This document shows positions 1 through 12,018 of a stretch of DNA of 64,000 nt, one piece after another. Location of the stretch: contig JASFXZ010000111.1 of assembly GCA_032209605.1 (NCBI GenBank), positions 204,584 through 268,583 of the forward strand, given 5' to 3'. Position 1 is the stretch's first letter. Each line of letters begins with the position of its first letter. The notes under the pieces were generated by a model. That model saw nothing but the letters and a program-made list of their open reading frames with translations, had not been told where the DNA came from and made no database searches. The stretch is from Mactromeris polynyma. Lineage: Eukaryota; Mollusca; Bivalvia; Venerida; Mactridae. The translations under genes and the position numbers were made by a program.

Positions 1-955
1 CTATATGTAACACTACGTAGGTTCGTACGTGAACTATATGCGGCATGGTCTATATGTAGCACTACGTAGGTTCGTACGTGAACTATATGCGGCATGGTCT
101 ATATGTAGCACTACGTAGGTTCGTACGTGAACTATATGCGGCATGGTCTATATGTAGCACTACGCAGGTTCGTACGTGAACTATATGCGGCATGGTCTAT
201 ATGTAACAATACGTAGGTTCGTACGTGAACTATATGCGGCATGGTATATATGTAACACTACGTAGGTTCGTACGTGAACTATATGCGGCATGGTATATAT
301 GTAGCACTACGTAGGTTCGTACGTGAACTATATGCGGCATGGTCTATATGTAACACTACGTAGGTTCGAACGTGAACTATATGCGGCATGGTATATATGT
401 AGCACTACGTAGGTTCGTACGTGAACTATATGCGGCATGGTCTATATGTAACACTACGTAGGTTCGTACGTGAACTATATGCGGTATGGTATATATGTAA
501 CACTACGTAGGTTCGTACGTGAACTATATGCGGCATGGTATATATGTAGCACTACGTAGGTTCGTACGTGAACTATATGCGGCATGGTCTATATGTAGCA
601 CTACGTAGGTTCGTACGTGAACTATTTGCGGCATGGTATATATGTAACACTACGTAGGTTCGTACGTGAACTATATGCGGCATGGTCTATATGTAACACT
701 ACGTAGGGTCGTACGTGAACTATATGCGGCATGGTCTATATGTAACACTACGTAGGTTCGTACGTGAACTATATGCGGCATGGTCTATATGTAGCACTAC
801 GTAGGATCGTACGTGAACTATATGCGGCATGGTCTATATGTAGCACTACGTAGGTTCGTACGTGAACTATATGCGGCATGGTCTATATGTAGCACTACGT
901 AGGTTCGTACGTGAACTATATGCGGCATGGTCTATATGTAGCACTACGTAGGTTA
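1..955. repeat. 49-bp tandem repeat array, about 19.5 copies
   Basis: The window opens inside a tandem array with a 49-bp period; units begin 'ctatatgta' and end 'cggcatggt'. Copies differ by only a few substitutions, such as 'taacac' versus 'tagcac' and 'ggtc' versus 'ggta'. Each unit contains the self-complementary words CTACGTAG and CGTACG and several CpGs. The array is cut off by the window start and ends at about 955, where 'ggttacctgtctaaaag' begins unique sequence. There are no spacers, so it is not a CRISPR array, and no coding function is evident. Confidence 0.95.
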
Positions 956-3108
956 CCTGTCTAAAAGTACAATAGAAAGTGCATAACCATTAAAATTGCA
1001 TTGCATTATTTGAGAAAAAATATGCGTCCTGTATTCTAAGTTTAAACTGAGATAAACGTTTTCAATGTGTTTACATCTAACGACAGAAGAACGCAAACTC
1101 TTTACCTGCACGACTACCGGCATTTAGCGTGAAAAGGTTAACATAAATATCGAGCAAAAACTTGTATCCTTTGTGCGCTTGTTAAGATAAATGTGTCTGC
1201 ACTGATGAATACTATATTTAAGCGGACATATTTTTTCAGGAATGTATAAAACAAAACAAAACTTTACAACACAAAACAAATCTCATTTAAATAAACATGT
1301 TTACTGTGTTTATTGATACGCTTGCGGTCGATGTTTTTTTAGAAATATATCAAAGGTGAAAAGCCGTGACGGCGTTGCTTGTTTACGTGCAATTCTTTAA
1401 ACATAAGGCCAATGAACGTTACGTGCAATTTGTATTTTGTTTTGGCGTCACTTACTTATATATACAAAGTTTTGAACGTAGACTATAATAAGTATTTTTA
1501 CCAAAGTTTGGTAGGATGCATCAGTAACGCTACATTACACGTGTTCGCGCGTTTACTACGTCACACTACAGTTTGGTAAAGGGAAAACCCTAGTGTATGT
1601 GTTTACGTACATGTATTTTGTAAAAGTAGTCCGTGGCGGATAATTACATATCGGACAAAACGTGACAAATTACCCGAATTTTCGCTGCATGTTTAAAATA
1701 AGCAATAATGATATTTTCAGAAAGTGCGTCGGTCAAATATTGTCGAGGTTTTAAGGAAAGAAATATCGTGCACATTTTACAACGCTATAGTTATATATTT
1801 TAAAGGCGTGGTGAGGTGTCACGTGTCTAAGGCGTGGTAACGTATGACAATATAATAGCTGCTACCGTCTCCGTAAATTGAGAAAGTGTTCGGACCTAAA
1901 TCCCAACGCTAAAATACACGATACAGTATATTGAAGGATTGTAAAACGACCTTTAATAGTTTCGCTCCACACAACACGATCGTCACTTTCAAGACTGTTT
2001 ACTGTAATTTTACCTCATCATTTTAATCGTCGACGTGTCAACAATATTGTTGTGGTTTCATAGTAACGTGAAAGAGAGGATTGACAAAATTTGATACAAA
2101 AATAACACCAATGAGATACAACTAGATTGCGTAAATCCATGCATGAAATCTGTTTTAAGTCATCAATTGTTTATAAACCAGAAATTATTGAGCCTTTATA
2201 GTTTGTAAATACATGTTTCATTGCCTAATATGAACATAATTATGTTGCTTTAGATTTTGTTATGGTTTACAATAAAATTGTTTTAATGAGAATCAATGAA
2301 TAATATGAAGTAAACTGTGTATTGTATGAACATGCCATGATTTTCTGCTTAGGGGCACGAACACGCGAGTAAACAGCATACTTTTTCTATTTCTATATAC
2401 AATTCTCAGTGGAAAGTCGCATTCAAGAAACATTCCCCAAATAGAATAACAACTGGGAAGGGTGTAACATAAAACTACCATTATCTGACAAACCAATAAT
2501 AAAACATAAAGAAAAACGGAGAAAGTAAAGTCGAATGAAGTTTATATCTGAATATATCGAATGATATTACCTACCCTAGTTTACCAAAGCTTTTTTAGCT
2601 TTTATATTATAGTTTATTTCGTTTTTTAAACAAACATACATATCATATAAGAGATAAAGCATATACATGTACATATATAAATGAATAACAAACGTGGCAG
2701 TTGTCTAAATATATATTACATTGTATGTGTTTCTATATCCGATGTGTGGTTAAAAAGGGTGTGGAAAAATCAATGAGGAATGCTTACAGTATTGATCAAT
2801 TAAGAAAATGGTCGTTGTATTTAGTCGTTGTTTAGATAAAAGGCATGTGTTGATTACGAAAGCTACTAATATATGTTGACATGTTAATTTAACAATAAGA
2901 AATAGTTTACTGCTGTTGAGCTCACAAATTGCACAATGCGCTCAAACGGTCTGACCGAGCATATACTGTTCATAATTAAAGTTCATAACTCTGTTGTTGC
3001 AATGATTTATTCTTTGATCATTTCAACCAATTTTATTGCTTCAAGAACATATTCCGATTTACGAAAATACTTTGGTTTGAAACCAGAAACTGGTTTAAAT
3101 ATAATTAT
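956..3108. other. gene-free AT-rich stretch
   Basis: Only short ORFs of under 80 codons occur and none has a recognisable motif, codon bias or splice context. I see no RNA gene or long repeat. It may be intergenic or intronic. Confidence 0.6.
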
Positions 3109-3414
3109 CAACACTGAGTTGCAGCATGACCAATCAACACTGAGTTGCAGCATGACCAATCAACACTGAGTTGCAGCATGACCAATCAACACTGAGTTGC
3201 AGCATGACCAATCAACACTGAGTTGCAGCATGACCAATCAACACTGAGTTGCAGCATGATCAATCAACACTGAGTTGCAGCATGACCAATCAACACTGAG
3301 TTGCAGCATGACCAATCAACACTGAGTTGCAGCATGACCAATCAACACTGAGTTGCACCAATCAACACTGAGTTGCAGCATGACCAATCAACACTGAGTT
3401 GCAGCATGACCAAT
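3109..3414. repeat. 26-bp tandem repeat, about 12 copies
   Basis: The unit runs from 'caacactgag' to 'gaccaat'. Copies are nearly identical. One unit at about 3340-3360 has lost the six bases 'gcatga', and another has 'gatcaat' instead of 'gaccaat'. High identity suggests recent expansion. The short ORF that runs into it is a by-product of the repeat. Confidence 0.95.
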
Positions 3415-4404
3415 CGAACAGTTTGGACGTTTTGATTTCCGCGCGTGAAAAATTATGTATTTGTTCTGTATAAAATAGCCACCAGTATCTACTGACAAAT
3501 ACAGTAATAGAGAACTAACTTTTTCAGTCTTAAACAATATGTATAAATAAATAATAATTTTGAAAACGATGATATTTTGTCATATTGTGCTCTTCAGATA
3601 AATGAATACTATAGCTTTTCAATATTAAAACATAATTATAAAAAAAAACATTTGATAGTCAATGAAGCTTATTTAAAAAGTGTTTCCGTGAAATCGGGGT
3701 AAGGACTCCATCAAAGAAAGGTAATGCTATTATTACTGTTTTAAAATGTATAACTTTATAATATCCAATAAATTAGAAGTCCTACACTCCTTATCATTAT
3801 GTGAAAATAAATCCGGAGATGCAGAAAGCTAAGTGGATACTTACCTTCAATAAGATTAGTTCTTGCTGTACAGAAACAAAGGCTCGCCACACAGCTGATT
3901 GCAACGTATAATATATATGTATACTGCCACGTCATTGTTCTTTCCTGAATAAACTTGCTTTACAAAATGTGCTATTCAAGAGGACTATTCAAAAATAAAT
4001 TACGAAACGGACCACCGACACGTCACGCGGAAAAGGAATCTTCGGAAAGAACGCACACACAAATTTGCGTATAAACAAATGATGGCACAACGTATCACTG
4101 AGATTATATATCCTACAAGATGCTTCACTATTGTTGAAGATATCAGTCAGTCCATATATCAGAACTTGTTATAAAGGTGTATAAATTAGTCCATTTACGC
4201 TGACTGCTTGCCAGTTTATCTTCGTGCCTGCCTGGTGTGCCGAAAACATAATGAGCGGATAAAGATTTTCGTGGGTTATATGTACACAAGTCAGACTGGG
4301 AAGTACATTTTGAAATAGTGAAATTGCGCCGTATTTATGTGTGCATGCATTAACATAAAAAATATATTTCGACATTTATACAAACAGGTTATGTTTTTCC
4401 AATA
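3415..4404. other. gene-free stretch
   Basis: AT-rich sequence with stops in all frames. I recognise no gene, RNA or repeat. Confidence 0.55.
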
Positions 4405-4630
4405 TATAGTGCGATTTTATTAACCGTGAACGCATGAATATATTACCTGGAATAATTCATATCAATTTAGGTGTTATGAACAGTTTGTACGTAAGCTTGA
4501 CGGAGAAAAGCCGCGGTTTTGTTTTGATAGAAAAGTAAACCAAACAGCAGTTATAGCTTTATGTTAGCACGAGAGAATTTCCTTACCTAAATTGACATGG
4601 ATCTGTCCTGAAAAGTCATATACCTGTTTG
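4405..4630. repeat. dispersed repeat, copy A (pair of 25840-26095)
   Basis: This segment matches 25840-26095 in the same orientation. Shared landmarks in order are 'tatagtgcg', 'ttttattaa', 'gcggtt.tgttttgatagaaa', 'gtaaaccaaacagcagttata', 'cttacc', 'gcatgga' and 'gtcctgaaa'. Copy A has the 'aaaccaaacagcagtt' block once, whereas copy B has it three times. No ORF or terminal repeat is visible. It is probably a non-autonomous element or a fragment of one. Confidence 0.8.
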
Positions 4631-4764
4631 CAGTGAATCTAACTGCTCTATACTAGCAGTGATATAATGTATGTATACATCAATCTCACATCATCATTTA
4701 AACAAACAGGATTGTGTAAAACACATAATTATACCACAACACTACCGCACTCACATTTGTTTCG

Positions 4765-5020
4765 TATGGTGGCATATTACTGCCACCAGTTAGCATGATA
4801 ACTGAATCTTATCTAGTTAAATCTAGTGTAATACATTATAAAATGGTAAGAGGTGGCAGTCCTGGGCACGTTTAAGCCTGTTTCTAGTTTTATGATATTT
4901 ATCTTACCGAAAATGTAACACGAATATTAACTAGATAATTATCGTAATAATTAAATGGTTAACACGAAACAATTCGCGAACCTTATCATGCTAACTGGTG
5001 GCAGTGATATGCCATCATAG
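4765..5020. mobile_element. MITE-like element with about 37-bp terminal inverted repeats
   Basis: The left end (4765-4802) and right end (4983-5020) are inverted copies over about 37 bp with few mismatches; the shared core is 'actgccaccagttagcatga'. Each arm also holds a small internal inverted repeat (TGGCA...TGCCA). The 180-bp interior has no coding potential. Size and structure fit a non-autonomous DNA transposon. I could not identify a superfamily or a clear target-site duplication. Confidence 0.7.
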
Positions 5021-6994
5021 TTTCGGTTAAGAAAACACGGAACATTCTAGTAACCTATCGGCTGTTCGTTAAACGTGAGCAGTAAATCACACTGAGGTCT
5101 GCAATCACGCACCGATCTGCAGGCTGGCGTCTATTGCAATACAATAGAAAATTCGTTCGGTAGAAAAACTCGTGCATACGGAAAAATGATATTACATGTA
5201 TGTATTTATAGTTCACTCCGCCTCTTCCTGTGTCTAACATCCAATGAGCATCACGAGTTTTTCAAATTTTTGGCCAACTTAACCATTTATTATGGTATTG
5301 CGCACACTATCTATTAAGTGATTTCATTAAGGAAATCTGGTAAGTGATAAATATGGGGGTTTCCAAAAATGGAAATTTAAGCTCCGCCTACCGAAAATGG
5401 GCTATTCCATGTTAAAAAAAGGAATTCAATTGAGAGAAAATAGGTTAACAAATAAAACAGAAAGAAACAAATTTTATATGTGAATGAAATATTATGATCA
5501 AAGACTAACAGTTACCACAAACACTACGGATTGACGGACATTAAGTATTACAAATACTTGCGGACTTATATGGAACATGACTGAAGAACGGTCGCCCAGA
5601 CCCCAATCTTACATGTCTGGTATAATCGTCCGTTTCGATGTCTGCAATTTTCAGCCAATTGAAACAAATTTAAAACGTCGCTTTGGACCTCAAGCCTGTC
5701 AAATAATCGATCAGTTGGCTGGCTAATGTTTTGTTTTGAAATACACGAAACGTGCCACCAGAAAGAGGAGTTAACTATAAGCCGGTTATTACTCACATAT
5801 TAGAATTATAAACAAATTAATTGCTGCGGTCGCTGACGCTCCCTTACACTTAATTTGCTTATAATTCCAATATATGAGCTATAACCTATACGTACCCATT
5901 ACTAGTTCATCGTCTGCGATCTTAATGTTTTGTGTCTCCAAATATTTCTGGATTGTGCTTAACAAAAACATTTCATATTTATTGATCATATACTGAAACA
6001 AAAAAGAAACTTTCGCTAAACTTGAATGAGAATATTTCGTTACATTTTAGAATGGTCGTTTTGAAATCTGTTTTTAGTTGTGAAATCATTTATTATTAAT
6101 TCATTAAAAACATTGAATCGGGAAAAAATGTCAATATCATTAATTTGTTTGATTTCAAAGTAGGTAGGGGTCTGACCTGAAATTCTGACATCAGTAACGG
6201 GTATGACAACCGCGTACATTGATGACGATAAGAAAAGTTCGTTTTAAATTTTGAAATCAATTTTGACTTTTAGTTCATTGCGAGCATTTATGTAGGATCG
6301 CCATAATGCAAACTTCCTCTAGCGCTCTTATTCAAATTAATGAATGCATGTTCTGTGTATAGTCTGATCAGTTTCCAATTATATTCTATCAAATCGTTTA
6401 AAATAGAAACGTACCGGTAAAATTACAAACCCATTATTAGTTTTTTTTATTAATATACATTGTACATAATACTAACTACAACAATTAGTTCGGTATAAAT
6501 GTATATCACTACTCAAATTGAGTATAAGAGACTATACATTAAAAATAAAAATACACACTATTTAACCATTGAAATAATGACATAACTATTAAAAACAATA
6601 TTATGTCATACAATATATATACATGCAAATATATTGCACGTACCTACTATCTTCACATATAAAACCAAGGAGCAGTCTTTATTGTAAAAACGAATTAAAT
6701 AAAGATAATAAAAAACTGAATTTCAAAACAGGTACTAATGCACGATTAAGAAATTACCTACGAAATCAATAATCATCCCGGTCAGAACGTAAATGAACTG
6801 ATTAACAGCTGCTTCTTGTATGAATATAAAACTTATCATACATTAACTACAAGAAAATCATTGATGCAAAGCATCAAAGGTCGCCGCTAAAGAATTGAAT
6901 GATATTTTGTTATTTACATTCTTTTGTACAAAAAACATGTAACTAAAGCATTACACTCCATTTTAGTAGTATCAAACACGTAAACAAAAAATAT
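5021..6994. other. gene-free AT-rich stretch
   Basis: No convincing ORF, tRNA or tandem repeat. At 6848-6888 there is a short sequence around the palindrome TGATGC-AAA-GCATCA that recurs at 59301-59340. Confidence 0.55.
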
Positions 6995-7364
6995 TAATCT
7001 GTTTACAGACCCAGTTCCAACTTCTCTGTATATAGCAAGGTCTTTGTTCACAAAAATAATGATATTTAAAATTACATTCTTTGAATCTTTTACATAAATT
7101 CTCATTAAGTTTCTAAATAATTATCTCAGACATCATGACACTCAAAATTTATCACAGGAACACATTTTCTATTCTGATCCATACGTACGTAAAAAATAAG
7201 CTTAGAATAAGCACTACTTTTATCTAAATATTTATTACATACAGTTAACGCATCACTTCTATTTGTTATAATTTGCTATGTAAAAGAATCGAAGAATGCA
7301 ATTTTAAATATTATTATTTTGCTTTATACAGAGAAGTTGGAACTGGGTCTATAAACAGATTGAA
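6995..7364. mobile_element. inverted-repeat element, about 370 bp
   Basis: The left arm at 6995-7034 contains 'cagacccagttccaacttct'. The right arm at 7324-7364 contains its near-perfect reverse complement, 'agaagttggaactgggtct'. Arms are about 38 bp and match even outside this core ('aatctgttta' against 'taaacagatt'). The AT-rich interior is non-coding. This looks like a MITE, but no superfamily signature was recognised. Confidence 0.6.
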
Positions 7365-7599
7365 TTTTACTTGATTGGTCCACTAAAGTGTCATGGTCAC
7401 TAAACATGCAACCTAGTCAATAATCAAATAACAACCTCTTATTATAGGCAATATATCGTTTATATACTTGACAGGGAAAAGGTAAAGGGGTGGTGTCTTT
7501 ATTCTTGTTGATAAGAAATTCCAAAGTATCGCACCAGAAGAAATCAACACAGACAGTAACTGCGTGATGTTATGGACACAAGTCTCTGTACATGGAGAA

Positions 7600-9575
7600 A
7601 GCATCCTTTGCGTCGGAGCTTTTTAGCGTCCCTCGAACATGGAGCAACCGGAGTATACGTCAAAGCTCGACACCGGTCTGTCCAGGATCCCGGAAGGTGC
7701 CCATATCTGGTAGGGAGGTGACTTCAATCTTGGAGATATAGACTTGGAAAGTAACTCTGTAAAAACCATCAGCCAAAGAGCTCCCTCATAAATTCTACAG
7801 AGGTAATTCCAGACATAACAAAAAGGGCCACCAGGAGGAGATCAAAACTATACACTAGAATGGAGAAGACGAAAGGAATCTGATATCAACAAATGTACAA
7901 GAAATGTAAATCATCACTTCAAAAACTAGAAAGACAAGCCTACCACTCATATGTTAACAACTTAGTTGAACTTGAAAACAGCGAACACGAAAAACAGTCA
8001 AAGCAGAAAATATTCTGGAGCTTCATAAAATCACTGCGAAAAGATAACTCACGCATCTACCTTTTAAAGACAAAGGACGACTTTTAACACAATAAGGGAC
8101 AAGGCAAATATTCCTAACAAGCAGTACATGTCAGTCTTCACCAAAGAATCAGGAACACCTTTCCCCGAGATGGACAAGATTGAGATCAAGGAAGAAGGCA
8201 TCTTGAAGTTGTTACATAGCATTAACCACAAGAAGGCCTCCAGTCCTGACAACATACCTGTACGTATACTGAATGACTGTGCAGAAGACTTGGCCCAAGT
8301 CTTGGCCACAATATTCGCCTTAGAGAAGGTAAGGACACACGCCAATGTCACAGCCATCTACAAGAAATGTGCTCGACAGGATCCTGCTAACTATAGGCCC
8401 GTCTCCCTAACATGCTTGTGCTGCAAACTCCTGGAGCATGCACCGACAGCAACACCGTGAAGCACCTGGAAAAGTTCAGTATCCTTCATGACTGTCAGCA
8501 TAGATTCAGGGTAAGGAGAAGCTGCGAGACTCAAGAGGATACATACAAACATGATAATCCTGGACTTCAGCAAGGCGTTCGACCGTGTACCGCATCAGCG
8601 ACTTCTCAGGAAGGCACACCATTGCGACATAAGTGGTCTGACATATAGATGGATTTCCTCCTTCTTACATGGCAGAACCCAAAGGGTACTTGTTAACGGC
8701 CAGTCTTCTGATGAGGCCCCAGCTGTCCATGGTGTCCCCCAGGGATCAGTAATGGAACCGTACTTGTTCCTCAATTTCATTAACGATCTCACAGAGGGAC
8801 ACCTCTCCCAACCTCACCTCTTCGCTGATGACTGCATTCACCACCGCCAGATCAAATCCGAGTACGAGCAGAAGCAGGTCTTGACTCCATAGCAAGATGG
8901 GAACAGAAATGGGGTATGGACTTCCATCCACAGAAGTGCTACGGGTAACAAGATCGAAATATGTTCTACGTGCCAACTACAGCTTAAAGGGTATACCTCT
9001 TGCAGAAGAAAAAACATTGAAGTATTTGGGTATGGATCTCCAATCAGACCAATACATGTAGTTCACATATAAACAGAACAACTAAAAAGGCAAACGACAT
9101 GCTAGGCTTAAGACGCAACTTACGCAACACCAGCCAAGAATCCAAAATCAAAGCCTATATCTCTCTTATACATTCAAACCTCGAATACTGCAGCACTTTT
9201 AGGAACCACACCAAAAAGTACTGACTAACAAGATCGAGATGGTTCAACGAAGATTGGCCCGTATTGCTACAAATCGCTATCACAACAACAGTATTGTGAC
9301 AGACATGCTGAGCATACTGGGATGGGAATCCCTGGAATCACGCCGCAAGAACATCCAACTCACCATGTTCTACAAAATTGCCACCTTGTAGACATAGACG
9401 CGGAACCCCATTTAACTCCAGCAAAAGCTTTGCATAGGTCTCCACACTGAACCAGATTTCTTCCATACTCAACATCTACAGACGTCCACAACTTCAGATT
9501 TTTTCCTCGTTGCATCCCACTATGGAAGAACCAACCAGCATCCATTGCTGAGGCTCAATCTTTGGCCAGTTATTG
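7600..9575 (+). pseudogene. decayed CR1/jockey-type non-LTR retrotransposon
   Basis: Fragments of one retrotransposon polyprotein lie in order but in different frames. An endonuclease piece near 7705-7750 reads 'GGDFNLGDID' and has a stop just before it. An RT finger region at 8128-8450 includes 'NHKKASSPDNIP' and 'PANYRPVSLT'. An RT palm at 8551-8870 includes 'LDFSKAFDRVPH', 'GVPQGSV' and 'FADDC' (normally YADD). A thumb region near 9085-9190 reads 'TKKANDMLGLRRNL' and 'SNLEYCS'. The usual C-terminal segment follows to 9575, ending 'SIAEAQSLASY' and a stop. Many frameshifts and stops make this an old, dead copy. The order and motifs fit CR1/jockey-group elements; the exact clade is not certain. 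Confidence 0.88.
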
Positions 9576-9944
9576 AAAGACATTTCTGAGCTATTCAAGT
9601 ACAAACATAAAATGGAGTAGTTTGGATGCAGTATTAATTTCTTTTCGCCTTTAGGTGTTATTAAAAAATGTTAACTGCATAAAAATATGGGCATAGAAAA
9701 GCAACTAGGATTTGGTAGGTGGTAACATTTTGTTAAGATTCATCTTTAGAGTTTTATGTACAATCATTTTGGCTATAATAAGTGTAAAGCATTTTTTTCT
9801 CTTTTGAAGTGATTTAAAATTATTTACAAATTATTTAGTTTTTCATAATTCCTAAAAAGTATTAAGGGCAGCAAGGAAAACCAAGGGTCTGTCCGAAAAA
9901 CTTATTTTTCATTTTAGCCTTATTTACCGTTATGTTTATTTCAG

Positions 9945-10155
9945 AGTTGAGATTGACTGCAGGGAAATTTTCACGGCTGGTCAGCTGGAAGTAGCTATGT
10001 CCAGGGCAACAACTGTTGCAAGCATACATATCATCAACTTTCATCCTAGATATGTCATTCCTTCTCCAGAAACTGTAATAGATTGCATGCAACATTCATC
10101 AAAACCCATGCTATCTGACCATACATGTTGCAATAATTCAATCAGGTACAACTAA
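9945..10155 (+). pseudogene. PIF1-like helicase C-terminal exon or fragment
   Basis: After an acceptor-like 'tttatttcag' at 9935-9944, one frame reads 'VEIDCREIFTAGQLEVAMSRA' over 9946-10008 and then 'INFHP'. This matches the C-terminal helicase motif of PIF1-type 5'-3' DNA helicases, including those carried by Helitrons, where a 'GQL.VA.SRA' signature supplies the arginine finger region. A possible donor (ag/gtacaa) lies at 10145, and the frame stops at 10155. I found no Walker A/B exons upstream on this strand, so it is either one exon of an otherwise lost gene or a Helitron remnant. Confidence 0.65.
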
Positions 10156-10372
10156 TTTTTATTTTAGTAAGTGTGAAAAATTTTGCTTCAGACAGTTGCA
10201 TTGTACACAAGCAAAAATGGACATAAATTTATATATTTTGTCAAATTTGAATGTTAAATTAAAACTTAAATTATTATTATGTTTTACACAAAACTTTAGA
10301 ACATAATAACATTTTTTATACACATATTATAAAAACAATCTCAGAATACCAATAATTGTAAATGCTTACCCT

Positions 10373-11188
10373 CTACATTCTCAAAACTTTGATGTCCAAA
10401 CTGGAACTGGATGGCACATGTTTTCTTTTGTTGACTGGTTTCATTTCAACAGTGAAGGGCACTGCACTGGAAACAGATGTTCCTGCGTTAGACTTTCGTG
10501 ATACTGTATTTTGGCCGACTAGAATACTGTTGATGGTTTTCCTGTACTGAAGGGCATTAGGATTTGTGTTGGTGCCATTGTATGTTGATCTTTGCTTGTT
10601 GAAGATATTCTCTATGACATCGGAGTTTATCAACCCTGGTGTTATATGTATGTTGTTGGTCATTTTTAGCACACATTCAAAAAGCAGAATAAAGCCCTGG
10701 ATACAAGATTGTATGTCCTCATGGCACTGTGTTGACATAAGGAATTTAGTGATATCATTTCTAGAAATTTTCTCGTACTGATGGACTTTTACTCCCCAAT
10801 TTAAAAACCAGTTGCTGACTTCTTGTAGTGTAGATAATCGTCATTTAATAATTTTATTTGTCTCATATCTCTGAATATGGTTATTATTTTTTACGTGTTT
10901 TGCAGAAGTTTGATTACACCGTTGAGGACTTGTCCCTTTTCACCAAGAGATTTGTTATACACTGTCATTAAATTCAGCATTTCTTTATTCAGGACTTCTT
11001 CAGCCAAATAATTGCGCATCTTTGATTGTGAATCAGGAAATAAATGATCATCTGTTAATTATCGGTGTAACTGTAGGCTTTTTGTTTGTACCACATAAAA
11101 CAGGCAATAAACATTTGCCATTGGATTGTGAAACCTGTGTGTATAGTTAATAATCTTGTAGAATTGTTCGTGATACCGCTTTTCATTA
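10373..11188 (-). pseudogene. P-element/THAP9-like transposase relic, C-terminal part
   Basis: Read on the minus strand from 11188 down, this continues the transposase fragment at 16024-16700. Recognisable blocks, in shifting frames, are 'SGITNNSTRLLTI' followed by 'TIQWQMF', then 'LTDDHLFPDSQSKMRNYLAEE', and an intact 121-codon stretch (10738-10373) with 'DVIENIFNKQRS' and 'NPNALQYRKTI'. The last block matches the conserved C-terminus of P-element and THAP9 transposases, where a D/E-rich 'D.vEn.F...R' is followed by 'NP.a.qyR'. Several frameshifts and a stop before 'LTDD' show it is dead. A plus-strand LINE separates it from its N-terminal half. Confidence 0.85.
11182..11188. repeat. left target-site duplication of the LINE (ttcatta)
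   Basis: The 7-mer 'ttcatta' here is repeated at 16017-16023, directly flanking the LINE. Collapsing the two copies brings the minus-strand P-transposase reading '..RNNIMK' at the right flank next to 'SGITNN' at the left flank, as expected for the uninterrupted gene. Confidence 0.8.
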
Positions 11189-11189
11189 C

Positions 11190-12018
11190 CGTGATTTTCC
11201 TGACATAGAATTGATCATGAGTAATGTGCAGCAACTGAAAGGATCAGGTATTTCAGTTGATAGGGATTATCCCATGGAATGCCCGCAAACGCTTATGGAA
11301 ACAACACCATGTCATAAAATTGCAGTGCCCTGGATCGAAAGTAAAAATTGTATATCCGGCCAAATTAATACATGACAACACTGTTATACAAGATGAATTC
11401 CCGGACTGGTTCGTAATCCTTGGTAAAAATAGGTTACAAGGACTAGATACGGTAAATAAACTTGATGACCAATATTGGAACCATAAGCCAGATTCCCAAA
11501 GTGAATCAATAACTTACTCGAAGGCTAACGATCCTGTTTCGATCTTTCAACTACGAAACAACACACCGAACATCAGTAGTCGTGCCCCTGCTAAGAAACC
11601 TGACGTAAAACAGACCTCCGAAAACATTCCAATACAAAATGAACTCAACACCAATATTCCTCCATATTTTGACTTTGGGACACCTTATTCCCAAAATAAG
11701 ACGTTGGAGATTATAACACCAACACCAACACCAACAACAACTACAACACGCAATTCAAGATCGAAAAGTCGTTGTGGGGCCCGTCAAAGGGGCTATTCAA
11801 CTGCCAATGCTAATGCACGCCGTTCAGTTAGCCGTGCTACCAACACTCGACAGTCACTCGATAAATCGAATACAACGACTAAACAAAAACATGTTGAACC
11901 CACATCCAAAGTGAATGCGTCGCAAACAACACATGTTGAACCAAATAATTCGTCACCACCACCCGAAGACGAACCTCAAAATTTTACTGCCCCTGGAAAC
12001 GAACCAACGACTGAATAG
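11190..12018 (+). pseudogene. LINE ORF1, 5'-truncated with one frameshift
   Basis: From the 5' breakpoint the frame reads 'SNVQQLKGSGISVDRDYPME', which resembles the C-terminal domain of L1-like ORF1 RNA-binding proteins (an 'LKGT.i.i..dfP.e' type motif). Near 11275-11282 the frame shifts, and the rest ('ARKRLWKQ', 'VKIVYPAKLI', 'DEFPDW') continues in a second frame to TAG at 12016. The last 120 or so residues are low complexity: a PTPTPTTTTT run, Arg/Ser-rich blocks ('NSRSKSR') and Asn/Pro/Glu-rich sequence. The frame after the shift is the same frame as ORF2, with only the TAG between them. The copy cannot make full-length ORF1. Confidence 0.75.

Noticed and set aside
1..955. CRISPR-like regular repeats
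   Set aside because: Direct head-to-tail units with no spacers, in a eukaryotic context. The same applies to the 72-bp and 26-bp arrays.
8064..8976. Minus-strand ORFs of 60-97 codons
   Set aside because: Antisense to the decayed CR1/jockey-type reverse transcriptase.
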